Origin: Ktedonobacter sp. SOSP1-85 | GTDB lineage: Bacteria; Chloroflexota; Ktedonobacteria; Ktedonobacterales; Ktedonobacteraceae | Direction of reading: 5' to 3' | DNA: 64,000 bases | Assembly: GCF_016587415.1 (NCBI RefSeq) | Contig: NZ_BNJI01000001.1 | Location: 3,077,501-3,141,500 of the forward strand | Shown: in pieces, positions 1-9,052 of the stretch | How positions within the stretch are numbered: position 1 is the stretch's first letter | How the letters are laid out: every line of letters begins with the position of its first letter | Notes under the pieces: model-generated | Told to the model about the DNA's origin: nothing | The model's input: the letters and a program-made list of their open reading frames with translations, nothing else | Database searches by the model: none | Translations under genes and position numbers: made by a program

Positions 1-647
1 GTATGCAGCACCTGGCTGGCATCCAGGTACGCCTTCCAAGCATTTTGCAGGTGTGGATCACTGGTATTACCTTTATCTTTCGCCTGGATGTACTCGGTAC
101 GCATGCGCTCGATGGCAGCCATATACTCTTGTGAGCCTGCCATGATCCGCTCAATCGCGGTGCGCTCGCCCGGATAGGTTACATTATGCGCCGCCAGGTA
201 GAGCTGCTGGTTGAAAAGCAGCGTCTCGGAACTGATGGTCTGATCATCACAGTCATGTACTGTCAAGGAGTAGGTCGTACGTGGCTGTTCTGGCAGGACA
301 CAGCTCGCATACTGCGTCAGCTCAGCGGTCACCAGGTAGTCGGCGGCCTTGGCATCGATATCTTCAATATACTGTGACATGGATTGTGCGGCATCTACGC
401 TCGGCACGCTTCCATTGGCAATAGTCATTAGATCATCGGAGGAGCGTGAAATTGCCTGTGCCAAAACAAGAGCCAGGATGACAGCCAGTAATAACAGGCA
501 ACTGGCAAGGGTCGAAAACTTTCCTTTGTATGTGCCACCCAGCCATTGCCAGAAACGCACCCAGTCTACGCCCAGGAAGCGGCTACTGGCTGGCGCAGGT
601 ACCGCCTTTGAATAGGGGGCCATTGTCTGCCCCACATACTTAGCCAT
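1..647 (-). CDS. Membrane-anchored sensor-like protein, N-terminal part (cut by window edge)
   Basis: The reading frame opens with ATG at 647 and stays open to base 1, so only the first ~215 residues are visible. After a short Pro/Ala-rich cytoplasmic start there is one strong membrane segment at about residues 40-60 (STLASCLLLLAVILALVLA). An extracytoplasmic helical region rich in Asp, Ala and Gln follows. This is the arrangement of four-helix-bundle sensory modules found in chemoreceptors and histidine kinases, but no HAMP or output domain is reached inside the window. It lies 87 bp downstream of the VWA gene and is probably the third gene of the same operon. The sensor role is inferred from shape only. 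Confidence 0.6.
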   Translation of the reverse strand, partial: MAKYVGQTMAPYSKAVPAPASSRFLGVDWVRFWQWLGGTYKGKFSTLASCLLLLAVILALVLAQAISRSSDDLMTIANGSVPSVDAAQSMSQYIEDIDAKAADYLVTAELTQYASCVLPEQPRTTYSLTVHDCDDQTISSETLLFNQQLYLAAHNVTYPGERTAIERIMAGSQEYMAAIERMRTEYIQAKDKGNTSDPHLQNAWKAYLDASQVLH

Positions 648-734
648 GATCTATTTTTCCTTCAAGTATGGGCCTCATGTTCGACCCATACACGTTCTCC
701 TATAGAGCATTTCCCAATTGCGTAAAGCAAAAGT

Positions 735-1997
735 CTACTTGAGCTTAGAGGTGCGTCCAGTGTTGATAGCCAGCGTCTTACGCGCCACGGCATCGACATG
801 AGGATTGAGGCGAATCGTACCCTTATCGTCGCGCAAAACCAGGTTGGAGAGCAGATGCGTGATCTTTTCGTTGCCGCTCTGCTCGCTCATAAGCAAGGCC
901 TCGCCCAGCAGTTTGGTCGCACGCACGACATCGCCAGCGACCAGCGCGGCCTGACCCTGCTTGATCGTATCGGAAAGCTCTTCTTCGTGTGTATAGTGGG
1001 CGATATGCTCCTCGACCTGGGCCGCCAGATTAAGATCCTCGGTCCACTCGACAAAGACCCAGCCATCCTGAGTACTCTTCTGCACCTGCTCGGTCCCACC
1101 ACCAACCAGGTAGCGAACGCTGGGGCGCACCATCAAGAAAGCCTGGCCGGGATCATGCACAGGAATCTCCAGATTGAGCAGATAATCGCGCTGCTCGCCC
1201 ATCGAGAGAGAGCCAAGCGAGGCATGCACCTGGCGTGGATTAGTGCCATCGCCCTCAAGCTGGCATTCAGCCAGGGAAGGATAGACCTGCTGCATACGCG
1301 TGATCTTCACGCCAGCAGGCGACCACAGGTCAAGCGTGGCATGCGTGATCGCGGTCCGGCGCATCTCGTTAAAGGCCAGGGTAAAAGCCGGAATAATCTG
1401 CTGGGGCTGGGGGATAATGTCCGCGCTACCATGGGTGCTATCGGCCATATGGCGCAACTCGTTGGCATCCCAATCCGTACCCACGCCCCAGGCGCTGATG
1501 CTGATATTCGCCGCGCGACAGCGCTCCACCGCCTCATTGAGACGGAAGCGCGTCTCACCCTCGTTACGACCATCAGTCAAGAACAATACCTTGCGCGCCC
1601 GCGACTGATCGCGTCCCAGATGCTCAACAATCATATTGAGCGCGGTACTCATGCGTGTTCCATTCGTCGCGGTGATACGCTGGATGGCGGCGATGGCGCT
1701 GCGCTTGTTGGCATTCGTCCCCATGGCAGGGCCAAAGAGCAGACGCGAGACGTCATTAAAGGAGACCAGCATAAATTGCATCGTCTCGTCGAGGGCCTGC
1801 ACGACCTGGATCGCGCCTTCGCGCGCGGCCTGCATCTTCGCTCCATGCATCGAGGCTGACTGGTCGATAGCCAGGACTAGCGAGAGGGGAGCGGGCGTAA
1901 ACTGAGCATTATCGTCGACGTGCAGGGAGATAACAGCCTGTATTGTATTCTGGCCCACTTGCAGGTAGGGGTTTTGATATGCACGTAAGCTAAACAT
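735..1997 (-). CDS. VWA domain-containing protein
   Basis: A 420-residue protein with a von Willebrand factor A domain at about residues 37-215. The metal-binding MIDAS motif DQSAS is at residues 45-49, and the second metal-site region reads FLTDGRNEGE. No signal peptide or membrane segment is visible, so it is probably cytoplasmic. The C-terminal third (about 330-420) is helical and resembles the tail of bacterial VWA proteins that act as adaptor scaffolds. The ATG has a GAGAAGGA ribosome site. The gene lies 33 bp downstream of a Ser/Thr kinase gene. VWA-kinase pairs occur in bacterial phosphorylation signalling units (TerY-type), usually with a PP2C phosphatase, which is not seen here. Partner and ligand are unknown. 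Confidence 0.85.
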   Translation of the reverse strand: MFSLRAYQNPYLQVGQNTIQAVISLHVDDNAQFTPAPLSLVLAIDQSASMHGAKMQAAREGAIQVVQALDETMQFMLVSFNDVSRLLFGPAMGTNANKRSAIAAIQRITATNGTRMSTALNMIVEHLGRDQSRARKVLFLTDGRNEGETRFRLNEAVERCRAANISISAWGVGTDWDANELRHMADSTHGSADIIPQPQQIIPAFTLAFNEMRRTAITHATLDLWSPAGVKITRMQQVYPSLAECQLEGDGTNPRQVHASLGSLSMGEQRDYLLNLEIPVHDPGQAFLMVRPSVRYLVGGGTEQVQKSTQDGWVFVEWTEDLNLAAQVEEHIAHYTHEEELSDTIKQGQAALVAGDVVRATKLLGEALLMSEQSGNEKITHLLSNLVLRDDKGTIRLNPHVDAVARKTLAINTGRTSKLK

Positions 1998-2030
1998 AGC
2001 GGATGTCCTTCTCTTCTTTCGTTGCGTCTC

Positions 2031-4229
2031 TTACCACCAACGCCAGGGCGCAACCTGGAGACGATACTTCACAACCTGCTCACGGTCGGCGGGATGTGAG
2101 GCGCGGCGCAGGTATTCTTTATAGCTGTGCTCAGCAACACTTCCCAGGGAGCGCGGCGAGCAATCACTGACGCCGGGAAGACTGGCACCTTTCGCGAGTG
2201 CGCCACGCTTCGCCAGTTCCCAGGCCGTACGATAGACGTGTCCCCGAACCAGAAAGTAGCGCGAGTCCTCGGTGCGCCCCTCCAGGGCAGTCACAACGGT
2301 CGTGGCCTTCTGCACATTCTTCTCATCTACAGGCTGCATATGCTGGATGTAGATGTTGATAAGCAAGAGCTGGGACTCGATATAGCGGGCCGCAGCCTCG
2401 TTCACTCCACCCAGAAGCGTCGCGGCATCACTCCAGCGCTGTAATTTCATCAGTGAGTCGGTTGCGCCGAGGACCGCCTCGGTATTGGCAGGATCAGCCT
2501 TCAACACAGCACTATAGAGATCAACTGCCTCCTGGTGCTGCTGCAAGCGATTGTTTACGCGCGCCAGGGCCAGTTGAGGCGGTAGCTCGCCGGGCAGTTC
2601 GGCAAGCAATTCGCGATACTGGGCAGCGGCCTCGTTATACCGTTCCTGAGCCTCCAGCAGGCGCCCGGTATACCAGGAGACCTTCCAGTGACTGGGGGAG
2701 AGGCGCTGGGCCAGTGTGACTTCGGAGAGTGCCAGGCTATACTCGCCCTGGTCGATATACACCTCGGCCAGGCGTAAATGAGCATCGAGGCTGCGCTGGT
2801 TGTTGCGCGTGGCCTGATTGTAGAAACCCCGTGCGCCGATATAGTTGCCAGCCCGTAACGCCTGGTCACCATAACGCAGTGTATCAATCACGGGGTCACG
2901 CTCATCGAGGGCAGCTTCGCCACGAAACCCGAGCTTACCTGTCGTCGTCAGAATGCCGGGAGCGAAGAGTTTAGAGGCAATAGGCTCGCTGGCCTTGCCA
3001 CCTACAATCTGGCGCAAGACGCCGCGCAACTGGTCTGCCAGTTCATCGGCACTCTGGAAACGCTGCTCTGGCTTGCTGTGCGTTCCCTTGACAAGCAAGC
3101 GATAGAGCGCAGGGTAGTCGCGAAAGATGCGATAGTTTTCAACAATGGGCATGCCAAACATGGGATTGGCCAGGTCCATCAAGGAGACCAGGTAGGCCAG
3201 CGTGCGACAGATAGAGTAGAGATCGGTCTGGGACGAAGGGTGCTTGACCGCCTCGGGGGCATAGAAGCCATGCGTGCCATACACATCCTTCGGCCGTGGC
3301 TCATACTTAATAACCGTACCCATATCGATCAATTTCACGATCTGGTTACCATCTTTTAATAGCTCGACCATCATGTTCTGGGGCTTAAAATCGCAATAGA
3401 CCAGGTCCAGCTTCGCCAGGTAGGTAAAGGCGGGGAGGATGTCCAGAATATAGCCAATGGCCTCGGCCACAGGTAGAGGCTTGCCACGCGCCAGCAACAA
3501 GTCTTCCAGCGTCTGGCCATGGACATACTCCATGACGATATAGCCCTTGCGATTCATCGTGATGAAATCATAGATCGACACGATATTCGCATGCTTGATC
3601 GCGGCCAGGAACTCGCGCTCCTTGACGCTCTGCTCCACCATATCCGGATCGTCTTCGCTCAGCAGAGCTTTGATCACGACCTGGCGCTTCAGCACAGTAT
3701 CCTCAGCCAGGAAGACCGCTCCCATTCCGCCCGCGCCAATCTCTTTGACAATTTTATACTTTGAGTTAAGGACCTGGCCCACACTCAGGCGCGAGAGCGG
3801 ATCGGTCTGAGGAGCGCTCACCATGCTGGCAAGGGTCGCTGGTGCAGACACTGGGTCAGGAAAGTGGTAGCCACAGCCATTGCAGAAACGAGCGTTGCCC
3901 TTATACGCCTTATGGCAACGAGGGCACAGGTTGCTCGTCTGGGTGGTAGTACTGGAGACAGGTCGAGAGGTGCTAGCTAACAAGACGCCACTCACAACTA
4001 GTCCGCAGTTTTCACAGACATCATCACCAGGCTGGAGTGCAGACTTACAATTTGGACAAATCGTAGGGGTTACAGTTGCCACAGGCGCTGAATGCACCGA
4101 CGCGGCTGTGGGCTGAGAAGTTGTGGCCAGGCGTGGCGCAACCGTAATCTGCGTGAGAATCGCACCACAATTCTCGCAGACATCATCGCTCATAGACACC
4201 GTTTGCCGACAACTGGGGCAGGTTCGCAT
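2031..4229 (-). CDS. PknG-like Ser/Thr protein kinase with three zinc ribbons and TPR repeats
   Basis: A 732-residue soluble kinase. Three CxxC...CxxC zinc ribbons occupy the first ~135 residues (the first has Cys 4, 7, 18 and 21). The kinase domain follows at about 157-410 and TPR-type helical repeats at about 455-690. Kinase residues look intact: glycine loop IGAGGMGAVF, lysine in VVIKAL, catalytic loop LVYCDFKPQN (Asp, Lys and Asn kept, HRD replaced by YCD) and a DMG metal motif. The order metal-binding N-terminus, kinase, TPR matches mycobacterial PknG, although PknG has a rubredoxin rather than zinc ribbons. The ATG at 4229 has a GAAGGAA site. It is the first gene of the kinase-VWA-membrane protein operon. 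Substrates are unknown. Confidence 0.88.
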   Translation of the reverse strand: MRTCPSCRQTVSMSDDVCENCGAILTQITVAPRLATTSQPTAASVHSAPVATVTPTICPNCKSALQPGDDVCENCGLVVSGVLLASTSRPVSSTTTQTSNLCPRCHKAYKGNARFCNGCGYHFPDPVSAPATLASMVSAPQTDPLSRLSVGQVLNSKYKIVKEIGAGGMGAVFLAEDTVLKRQVVIKALLSEDDPDMVEQSVKEREFLAAIKHANIVSIYDFITMNRKGYIVMEYVHGQTLEDLLLARGKPLPVAEAIGYILDILPAFTYLAKLDLVYCDFKPQNMMVELLKDGNQIVKLIDMGTVIKYEPRPKDVYGTHGFYAPEAVKHPSSQTDLYSICRTLAYLVSLMDLANPMFGMPIVENYRIFRDYPALYRLLVKGTHSKPEQRFQSADELADQLRGVLRQIVGGKASEPIASKLFAPGILTTTGKLGFRGEAALDERDPVIDTLRYGDQALRAGNYIGARGFYNQATRNNQRSLDAHLRLAEVYIDQGEYSLALSEVTLAQRLSPSHWKVSWYTGRLLEAQERYNEAAAQYRELLAELPGELPPQLALARVNNRLQQHQEAVDLYSAVLKADPANTEAVLGATDSLMKLQRWSDAATLLGGVNEAAARYIESQLLLINIYIQHMQPVDEKNVQKATTVVTALEGRTEDSRYFLVRGHVYRTAWELAKRGALAKGASLPGVSDCSPRSLGSVAEHSYKEYLRRASHPADREQVVKYRLQVAPWRWW

Positions 4230-4381
4230 ATGATTTCCTTCTAAAAATCAGCGTTACCTTCTTCTTCTTGGAAGAGCAAAAAATAGCGACATCAATATCA
4301 GATGTGACTACAAAGAGTATTACCTCAAGAGTCACATCCTACCTGGATAAACGCGAGGCCAGAAAAAATATCAAAAGGAGA

Positions 4382-4477
4382 TCAGGGTGTGTGATGGGAG
4401 GTGGGAGGCTGGCTTTGCCAGCCTCCCACCTCCCATCACACACCCTGACCCAGTGAGCCACGCAGTGGCGAGAAGTC
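4382..4477. repeat. Bipartite repeat A: 32-bp perfect hairpin plus covarying tail
   Basis: Arms 4382-4413 and 4417-4448 are perfectly complementary (32 bp) with a TTT loop. The tail at 4451-4477 holds a small hairpin GCCAC-GCA-GTGGC followed by GAGAAGTC. It lies just beyond the stop of the TetR gene and may also act as its terminator. The same tail design recurs at five other places in the window. Confidence 0.85.
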
Positions 4478-4507
4478 CTGTATATGTAGACGCGTGCTTT
4501 AGCAGCG

Positions 4508-5146
4508 TCATTCGGGGTGAGAGGAAGAAGCTGGATTGGCAATACCACGAAAGTAGATCAAGCTGACATACTCCACAAGCTCCTCTGGCTTTATCGCCTC
4601 GCTGAGCAGCAAACGTTTAAAAGAATACGAGGCGAGCATACTGGTAAAGGTGTGGAGCACGATGGGATTGGGAAGCGAGGGATCAAACTCGCCACTGGCC
4701 TTCCCCTCTTCGATAAGTCCCATAAGTATGGACGCGAGCTGATCAAACATTGAGCGATGATGTTCTTTGAGAATAGAGCGTAGCTCAACGGCGCCAAAGA
4801 GTGCATAGAGCAGGCGCCCCCTCTGGCCACGCAGGCTCATAAAGACTGACTTGAGAATCATTTCCAGGCGCACCTGAGCCGAACCAGGAGTAGCAACAAT
4901 ACGCTGCAACATCTGAATGATGCCCTGGAGCTGCTCCTCCAGAATGGCCAGAACCAGGTCCTCTTTACGAGCGAAGTGGAGGTAGAGCGTGCCTTTAGCG
5001 ATACCTACACGAGCAGCGATTTCATCCATTGATAATTCATAGTAATCCTTTTCCAGCAAAACTTCTTCGGTTGCTTGGAGTATAAGTGCTTTACGCTGCT
5101 GACGCTGACGTTCTTTAAGCGAGAGCGCAGGTATAGGCTCATGCAT
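4508..5146 (-). CDS. TetR/AcrR family transcriptional regulator
   Basis: A 212-residue regulator. The N-terminal helix-turn-helix reads MDEIAARVGIAKGTLYLHF at about residues 40-58 and is followed by the usual ligand-binding helical domain. I chose the ATG at 5146, which has a GGAGGG site 6 bases upstream, over an in-frame ATG eight codons earlier that lacks one. It is the last gene of a minus-strand cluster coding for an MFS exporter, a HlyD adaptor and a small membrane protein. The likely job is drug-responsive repression of that pump, but a 272-bp gap separates it from the next gene, so it may have its own promoter. Confidence 0.9.
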   Translation of the reverse strand: MHEPIPALSLKERQRQQRKALILQATEEVLLEKDYYELSMDEIAARVGIAKGTLYLHFARKEDLVLAILEEQLQGIIQMLQRIVATPGSAQVRLEMILKSVFMSLRGQRGRLLYALFGAVELRSILKEHHRSMFDQLASILMGLIEEGKASGEFDPSLPNPIVLHTFTSMLASYSFKRLLLSEAIKPEELVEYVSLIYFRGIANPASSSHPE

Positions 5147-5333
5147 GTGGCTCCCTCCAGTGTAGAGCAAAAATGAAGCATGAAAGCAGTACCCCTATTA
5201 TTCATGGGGGCTGATCGTACGTAATGTAGCGGTCTATACAAAGACGTACTTCAATATTACATTTCACGCCGTTGTGAAGATAAGGGCTATAGATGAGAAA
5301 GCTCCCTAAATGGATGGCTAGTGCGATGGGTAG

Positions 5334-5399
5334 GAGAACTGGCTCACCAGGTATGGGAAACCAGTTCTCCGGTGTGCCCCTATCTCTCGATAGGGGCAC
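5334..5399. repeat. Two adjacent hairpins in the TetR upstream gap
   Basis: GAGAACTGG (5334 onward) pairs with CCAGTTCTC ending near 5371. Immediately after, GTGCCCCTATC pairs with GATAGGGGCAC across a TCTC loop (about 5374-5399). The second could end transcription of the upstream efflux genes, but no clear T tract follows on the minus strand. A regulatory role toward the TetR gene is also possible. Confidence 0.5.
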
Positions 5400-5418
5400 G
5401 AGCTTTGGCGCTATAAGG

Positions 5419-5952
5419 TTAGTAGGTATGGCCCTCAGAGAAAGAGTTTCGTGAATCCAATGCGCTGTTGGCCGTCTCTTCCTGCTCACCTGGAGGCAGC
5501 ATCTCATGCACATGACTCAGGCGCTGCTCAATCTCACGAGCATGCTGATTGAGTACCTGGAGATGCTCTGAAAGCTGGTAGACCTGCGCCTGAAGCATAT
5601 GGACTTCCTGGCGCAGAGCAAAGACCGGGAAAGAGACATTGAGATACTCACCTGACTGCGCACCCGCGAAATCAGTAGCAGGATCGGTATACGCGGCCCT
5701 GGGCGTTGGATAGGGATGCGAAGCGCTCAGATCGCCTGTCTGCGCGTCCTGGTAGACCGTAGGCGCATCTGCGACCGAAGCAGCTTCTTGCTGCTGCGGC
5801 GTTGCCGCTGGCGCTGGAGTCGCAGGCTGCTCCGCGACGGGTGCGGGAACAGGTGTAGTTGCCCCCGTCTCCTGACCGGCGCCGCGTGCCAGGAGAAAAG
5901 CTCCCACAACCGCCAGCACGGCGACGACGATCAGGCCTCCAATAATTAACAT
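5419..5952 (-). CDS. Single-pass membrane protein with Pro/Gln/Ala linker and coiled coil
   Basis: A 177-residue protein of unknown function. One N-terminal membrane segment (about residues 2-22) is followed by a low-complexity Ala/Pro/Thr/Gln stretch to about residue 60. A C-terminal helical part (about 105-160) has heptad-like Leu/Val spacing, suggesting a coiled coil. The C-terminus would face outside. It has a GGAAAGGAAG ribosome site. It sits 102 bp downstream of the HlyD gene, so it may be an accessory structural part of that exporter. The adaptor encoded upstream is short and lacks its own coiled-coil hairpin, which would be consistent, but this is inference. Confidence 0.7.
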   Translation of the reverse strand: MLIIGGLIVVAVLAVVGAFLLARGAGQETGATTPVPAPVAEQPATPAPAATPQQQEAASVADAPTVYQDAQTGDLSASHPYPTPRAAYTDPATDFAGAQSGEYLNVSFPVFALRQEVHMLQAQVYQLSEHLQVLNQHAREIEQRLSHVHEMLPPGEQEETANSALDSRNSFSEGHTY

Positions 5953-6054
5953 GCGAACTTCCTTTCCAGGTTATAAGTGCCTATACGGAAACCTGAGCGC
6001 GGAGCGCTAGCCACGACAGTGGCGTTGGTTTCCGCATAAGAAGGCAGGGACACC

Positions 6055-6708
6055 TTAGTGCAGGTGGATCTTGACCTCGGCGCTCAGGCCAGGAACCAGG
6101 TTATGCCCACCATTGGTGTCAAGGGTAACGACCACGGGAACACGCTGACCAACCTTGGTGAAGTTGCCGCTGGACATATCCGTCGAGGGCAACAGGGAGA
6201 ACTGGCCCGCGGTCGCCTGAACGATGTGATCAATATGGCCGGTGAACGAATCGCCATTGTAGGCATCGACGGTGATGTCCACATCCTGACCATTTTTGAT
6301 GTTGTTGAGCTGGCCCTCGTCGACATAAGCCACAACATTTAGCTTGCTCAGATCAACCACCTGAGCCAGTGACGCACCCGGGGTGACGCTCTGACCGACG
6401 ACTCCGCTCTCCTGCACAATTGTACCATCAATAGGGCTAGTCAGATTCACGGTTACCTTCTGACCGGTCTGAGAGAGGGTCGAGATAGTGCCAACGGTTT
6501 CTCCGGCGGTCACTTTATCGCCCTGCTTAACGCTCATGTCAACCAGCTGACCCGCCTGGGGGCTGCTGATATTGAGAATCTGCCCGTTGATCTGCGCATC
6601 ATCGGTAGAGTAGAAGTAGTAGCTATTGTAGACCCAGTAACCTGCGGCGCCCGCGATAGCCAGGAGCGCAACGAAAACAAGAACGGGAACAAGAATGAGA
6701 CGACGCAC
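6055..6708 (-). CDS. Short HlyD/EmrA-type membrane fusion protein
   Basis: A 217-residue efflux adaptor. A membrane anchor (about residues 5-26) is followed by a lipoyl/barrel-sandwich region (GQILNISSPQAGQLVDMSV and onward) and a beta-barrel domain ending near residue 215. EmrA-type adaptors are usually near 390 residues; here the long coiled-coil hairpin between the two lipoyl halves is missing and the halves are joined directly. That makes sense in an organism without an outer membrane channel to reach, if this lineage is monoderm. It starts with GTG behind AAGGAGG. It follows the MFS gene by 75 bp, so they are probably co-transcribed. Confidence 0.88.
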   Translation of the reverse strand: MRRLILVPVLVFVALLAIAGAAGYWVYNSYYFYSTDDAQINGQILNISSPQAGQLVDMSVKQGDKVTAGETVGTISTLSQTGQKVTVNLTSPIDGTIVQESGVVGQSVTPGASLAQVVDLSKLNVVAYVDEGQLNNIKNGQDVDITVDAYNGDSFTGHIDHIVQATAGQFSLLPSTDMSSGNFTKVGQRVPVVVTLDTNGGHNLVPGLSAEVKIHLH

Positions 6709-6783
6709 GTGCGTATCCTCCTTAGGTATATAAATGCTGATGAATAAATGTGCTGTTTTGTGCTAAAGAACAAGTGTATGAGA

Positions 6784-8421
6784 TTAAACGGCGAGTGAAG
6801 CCTCTTCGCGAGCTTTTTCAGCCTCAGCGCGCTCCTCCTCGCTCATTGAAGCCTCTTCTTGAGCGGTCTTTTTCTTCTTCGCGCCACTGACGAAGAGTGT
6901 CGCGATGATAGCTATGATTCCCAGATAGAAGCTCAAACGGAAACCATCCTGCATAGCAAGCATGTAAGACTGCCTTTGCAGCAAACCACCGATCGTTTTC
7001 AGCGCATAGGCATAAGCCGCGGTTGCCGAGAGGCCCTTGCCCATCAAAGCACCCTGGAGCATCACAACCAGCTTCCCAAGTGGAGAGGTTGCTGTGACAC
7101 GCTCGGCGAGGTGAGCATAATGGATTTTATTCTGACTCTGCACCATTGTTGCCAGAATAGCAATTGTGAGCGAACTACCAACGAAGCGAAGTGTCGTGCT
7201 CACCGAAGATGCCTGCGAGAGACGGCGTGGCTCAATATTGGATAGGGCCGAAACCATGAGCGGCTGCATACACAGCCCGATACCGCAACTGCGCAGGATT
7301 AGCAGCCATTGGAACTGACCAATAGGAATATAGAGATCCAGCAGTGAATACAACCAGAGAGCGATGCTCATAATGACCAGGCCTGGAATAACAATCGCAC
7401 GCACACCAAATTTATCTACCAGGCGTCCTCCGAGAAGCATCGTGATCATCGAGGCAAAGGCCTGTGGCAAGAGAACCAGGCCCGCATTAAATGCGCTCAA
7501 ACCCCGTAGGTTCTCCAGGTAGACCGGGACCAGGAAGAGGCCACCATACAGCGAGAAGGTTACCAACAAGCTAGCGATGCTACTGGTGGTAAACGAACGA
7601 TCTGCGAATACAGTCAGATCAAGCAGAGGGTGACGCCCCTGGCGAGCGGCACTGAGCTCGACATAAATGAAGAGGATCAGTAGCAGTGCGCCTCCAGCCA
7701 GCGATCCAAGCACAGGTCCCGAGAGCCAGCCATCAGTACTGGCGTCGGAGAGGCCATACAACAGGAGGCCCAGGCCAATCGCCGAGAGAAGGAAACCAGG
7801 AATGTCAAAGGTTTTGTTACGAATGATCTCTCCCTCACGCAGGAAGAAGAAAGCCATCAGTAGACCCACAACACCAATAGGCAAGTTAATGTAGAAGATC
7901 AATTGCCAGTTGATGTAGGTGACGATATAGCCGCCAATTGTCGGCCCAATCGCCGGGGCGATTAGAATCGGCACACCGAAGGCACCCATGACGGTACCGC
8001 GCTCCTGAGGAGGAAACTCGCGATAGAGCAGAGTAATCGCCAGCGGAGTCAGGAAGGCACCCGTTACCCCCTGAAAGATACGGAAGATGATCAGAACAGG
8101 TAAGCTCCAGGCGATGCCGCACAGAGCGGACCCCAATGTAAAGCCAACCAGGGACATGATATAAAAACGTTTAATACCAACACGGTCAGCAAGAAAGGCC
8201 GTCAGTGGAGTGGCCACACCTTGAGCAAGTGTATAGGCAGTCAATACCCATTGCACGCTGTTCAGGTCTGTTCCAAAGGCACTTTGTAAGCGCGGAATGG
8301 CGATATTGACGATGGTACTGTCCAGGATAGACATAAAGGTACCAAAAATCACCACACAAGCCACGATCCACTTATAAGGGAGACCTCCTTCCCGCCTTGC
8401 AGCCGGGGCAGGAACTTGCAT
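6784..8421 (-). CDS. DHA2 family (EmrB/QacA) drug:H+ antiporter
   Basis: A 545-residue MFS exporter with the 14-helix pattern of the DHA2 family. It has the N-terminal LDSTIVNIAIPRL motif of helix 1 and an FLADRVGIKRFY loop between helices 2 and 3. It has the helix-5 motif-C-like stretch GPTIGGYI and a charged C-terminal tail (KKKKTAQEEASMSEEERAE). It would expel lipophilic drugs using the proton gradient. The ATG at 8421 has a strong AAGGAGG site. It is the first gene of an MFS-HlyD-membrane protein-TetR cluster. Substrate cannot be read from sequence. Confidence 0.93.
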   Translation of the reverse strand: MQVPAPAARREGGLPYKWIVACVVIFGTFMSILDSTIVNIAIPRLQSAFGTDLNSVQWVLTAYTLAQGVATPLTAFLADRVGIKRFYIMSLVGFTLGSALCGIAWSLPVLIIFRIFQGVTGAFLTPLAITLLYREFPPQERGTVMGAFGVPILIAPAIGPTIGGYIVTYINWQLIFYINLPIGVVGLLMAFFFLREGEIIRNKTFDIPGFLLSAIGLGLLLYGLSDASTDGWLSGPVLGSLAGGALLLILFIYVELSAARQGRHPLLDLTVFADRSFTTSSIASLLVTFSLYGGLFLVPVYLENLRGLSAFNAGLVLLPQAFASMITMLLGGRLVDKFGVRAIVIPGLVIMSIALWLYSLLDLYIPIGQFQWLLILRSCGIGLCMQPLMVSALSNIEPRRLSQASSVSTTLRFVGSSLTIAILATMVQSQNKIHYAHLAERVTATSPLGKLVVMLQGALMGKGLSATAAYAYALKTIGGLLQRQSYMLAMQDGFRLSFYLGIIAIIATLFVSGAKKKKTAQEEASMSEEERAEAEKAREEASLAV

Positions 8422-8873
8422 TCGAGAACCTCCTTTGCGTTACCATTACAGCACTTCTAGCTCGCAGATATCACCGCAGATTCAACCTTGAAGCGATAGG
8501 TACAATGCTTATAGCGCTCATAGGTCACGCATAGCACAAGGTCTTCCCGAAAAGGGAACCTTGCACAATGATGGCAGGACATACGGTTATAGAGTTGTCA
8601 TTCAGTTGGCAACGCTTAACCAGGTTAATCAGGGAAGTATCTCACGCCTCAGCCGTTTATAGATTGACCAAACAAGCTAAAACATGACCATCCGTCCCTT
8701 AGTTTGACTTAAGCTTAGAAGTTTGACTTTCTAGTCATAAATTTACCAGAACGTCATAGCATTTGTCAATAGGGATATATCGGCATTTTAAAAAATAGCC
8801 ATAATTGCTTATGCGGCTTATCCAGGAGGATATGGAGATAGAGAGAGGGAGGATTTCTCAGCGTCTGCGACGC
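8422..8873. promoter_or_regulatory. Upstream region of the efflux cluster with candidate operator
   Basis: About 450 bp without a gene. At 8724-8737 there is a TGACT-TTCT-AGTCA inverted repeat, and AGTTTGACTT occurs twice nearby (8701 and about 8720). Such a small dyad in front of a TetR-linked pump could be the TetR operator, but I see no unambiguous -35/-10 pair for the minus strand. The rest of the stretch holds nothing I can recognise. Confidence 0.3.
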
Positions 8874-8944
8874 TTTATGGAATGAGGGTGTGTGATGGGA
8901 GGCTAGCGGAGCTAGCCTCCCATCACACACCCTCATTCCATAAA
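8852..8944. repeat. Bipartite repeat B: 34-bp hairpin with tail in reverse orientation
   Basis: Arms 8874-8907 and 8911-8944 are perfect over 34 bp with a GGA loop. The tail is on the left (8852-8873). Read on the minus strand it is AGCGTC-GCA-GACGCT followed by GAGAAATC, the same design as the other tails. The arm core AGGGTGTGTGATGGGAGG is shared with repeat A. It lies 3' of the gene ending at 9053 and could terminate it. Confidence 0.85.
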
Positions 8945-9052
8945 ATAACAAAAACGCGGGTTCTTACCTGGTAAGGGAAAGATAGAGTTACACGACCAGG
9001 TAGAATCCGCGTTCTCTTGTGTACAAGCACGCCACAAAAAAGCGTGTGCCTG

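Noticed and set aside
798..1859. Long plus-strand ORF (353 codons) opposite the VWA gene
   Set aside because: Antisense shadow of a well-supported protein family; composition is that of a mirrored frame and it has no recognisable domain.
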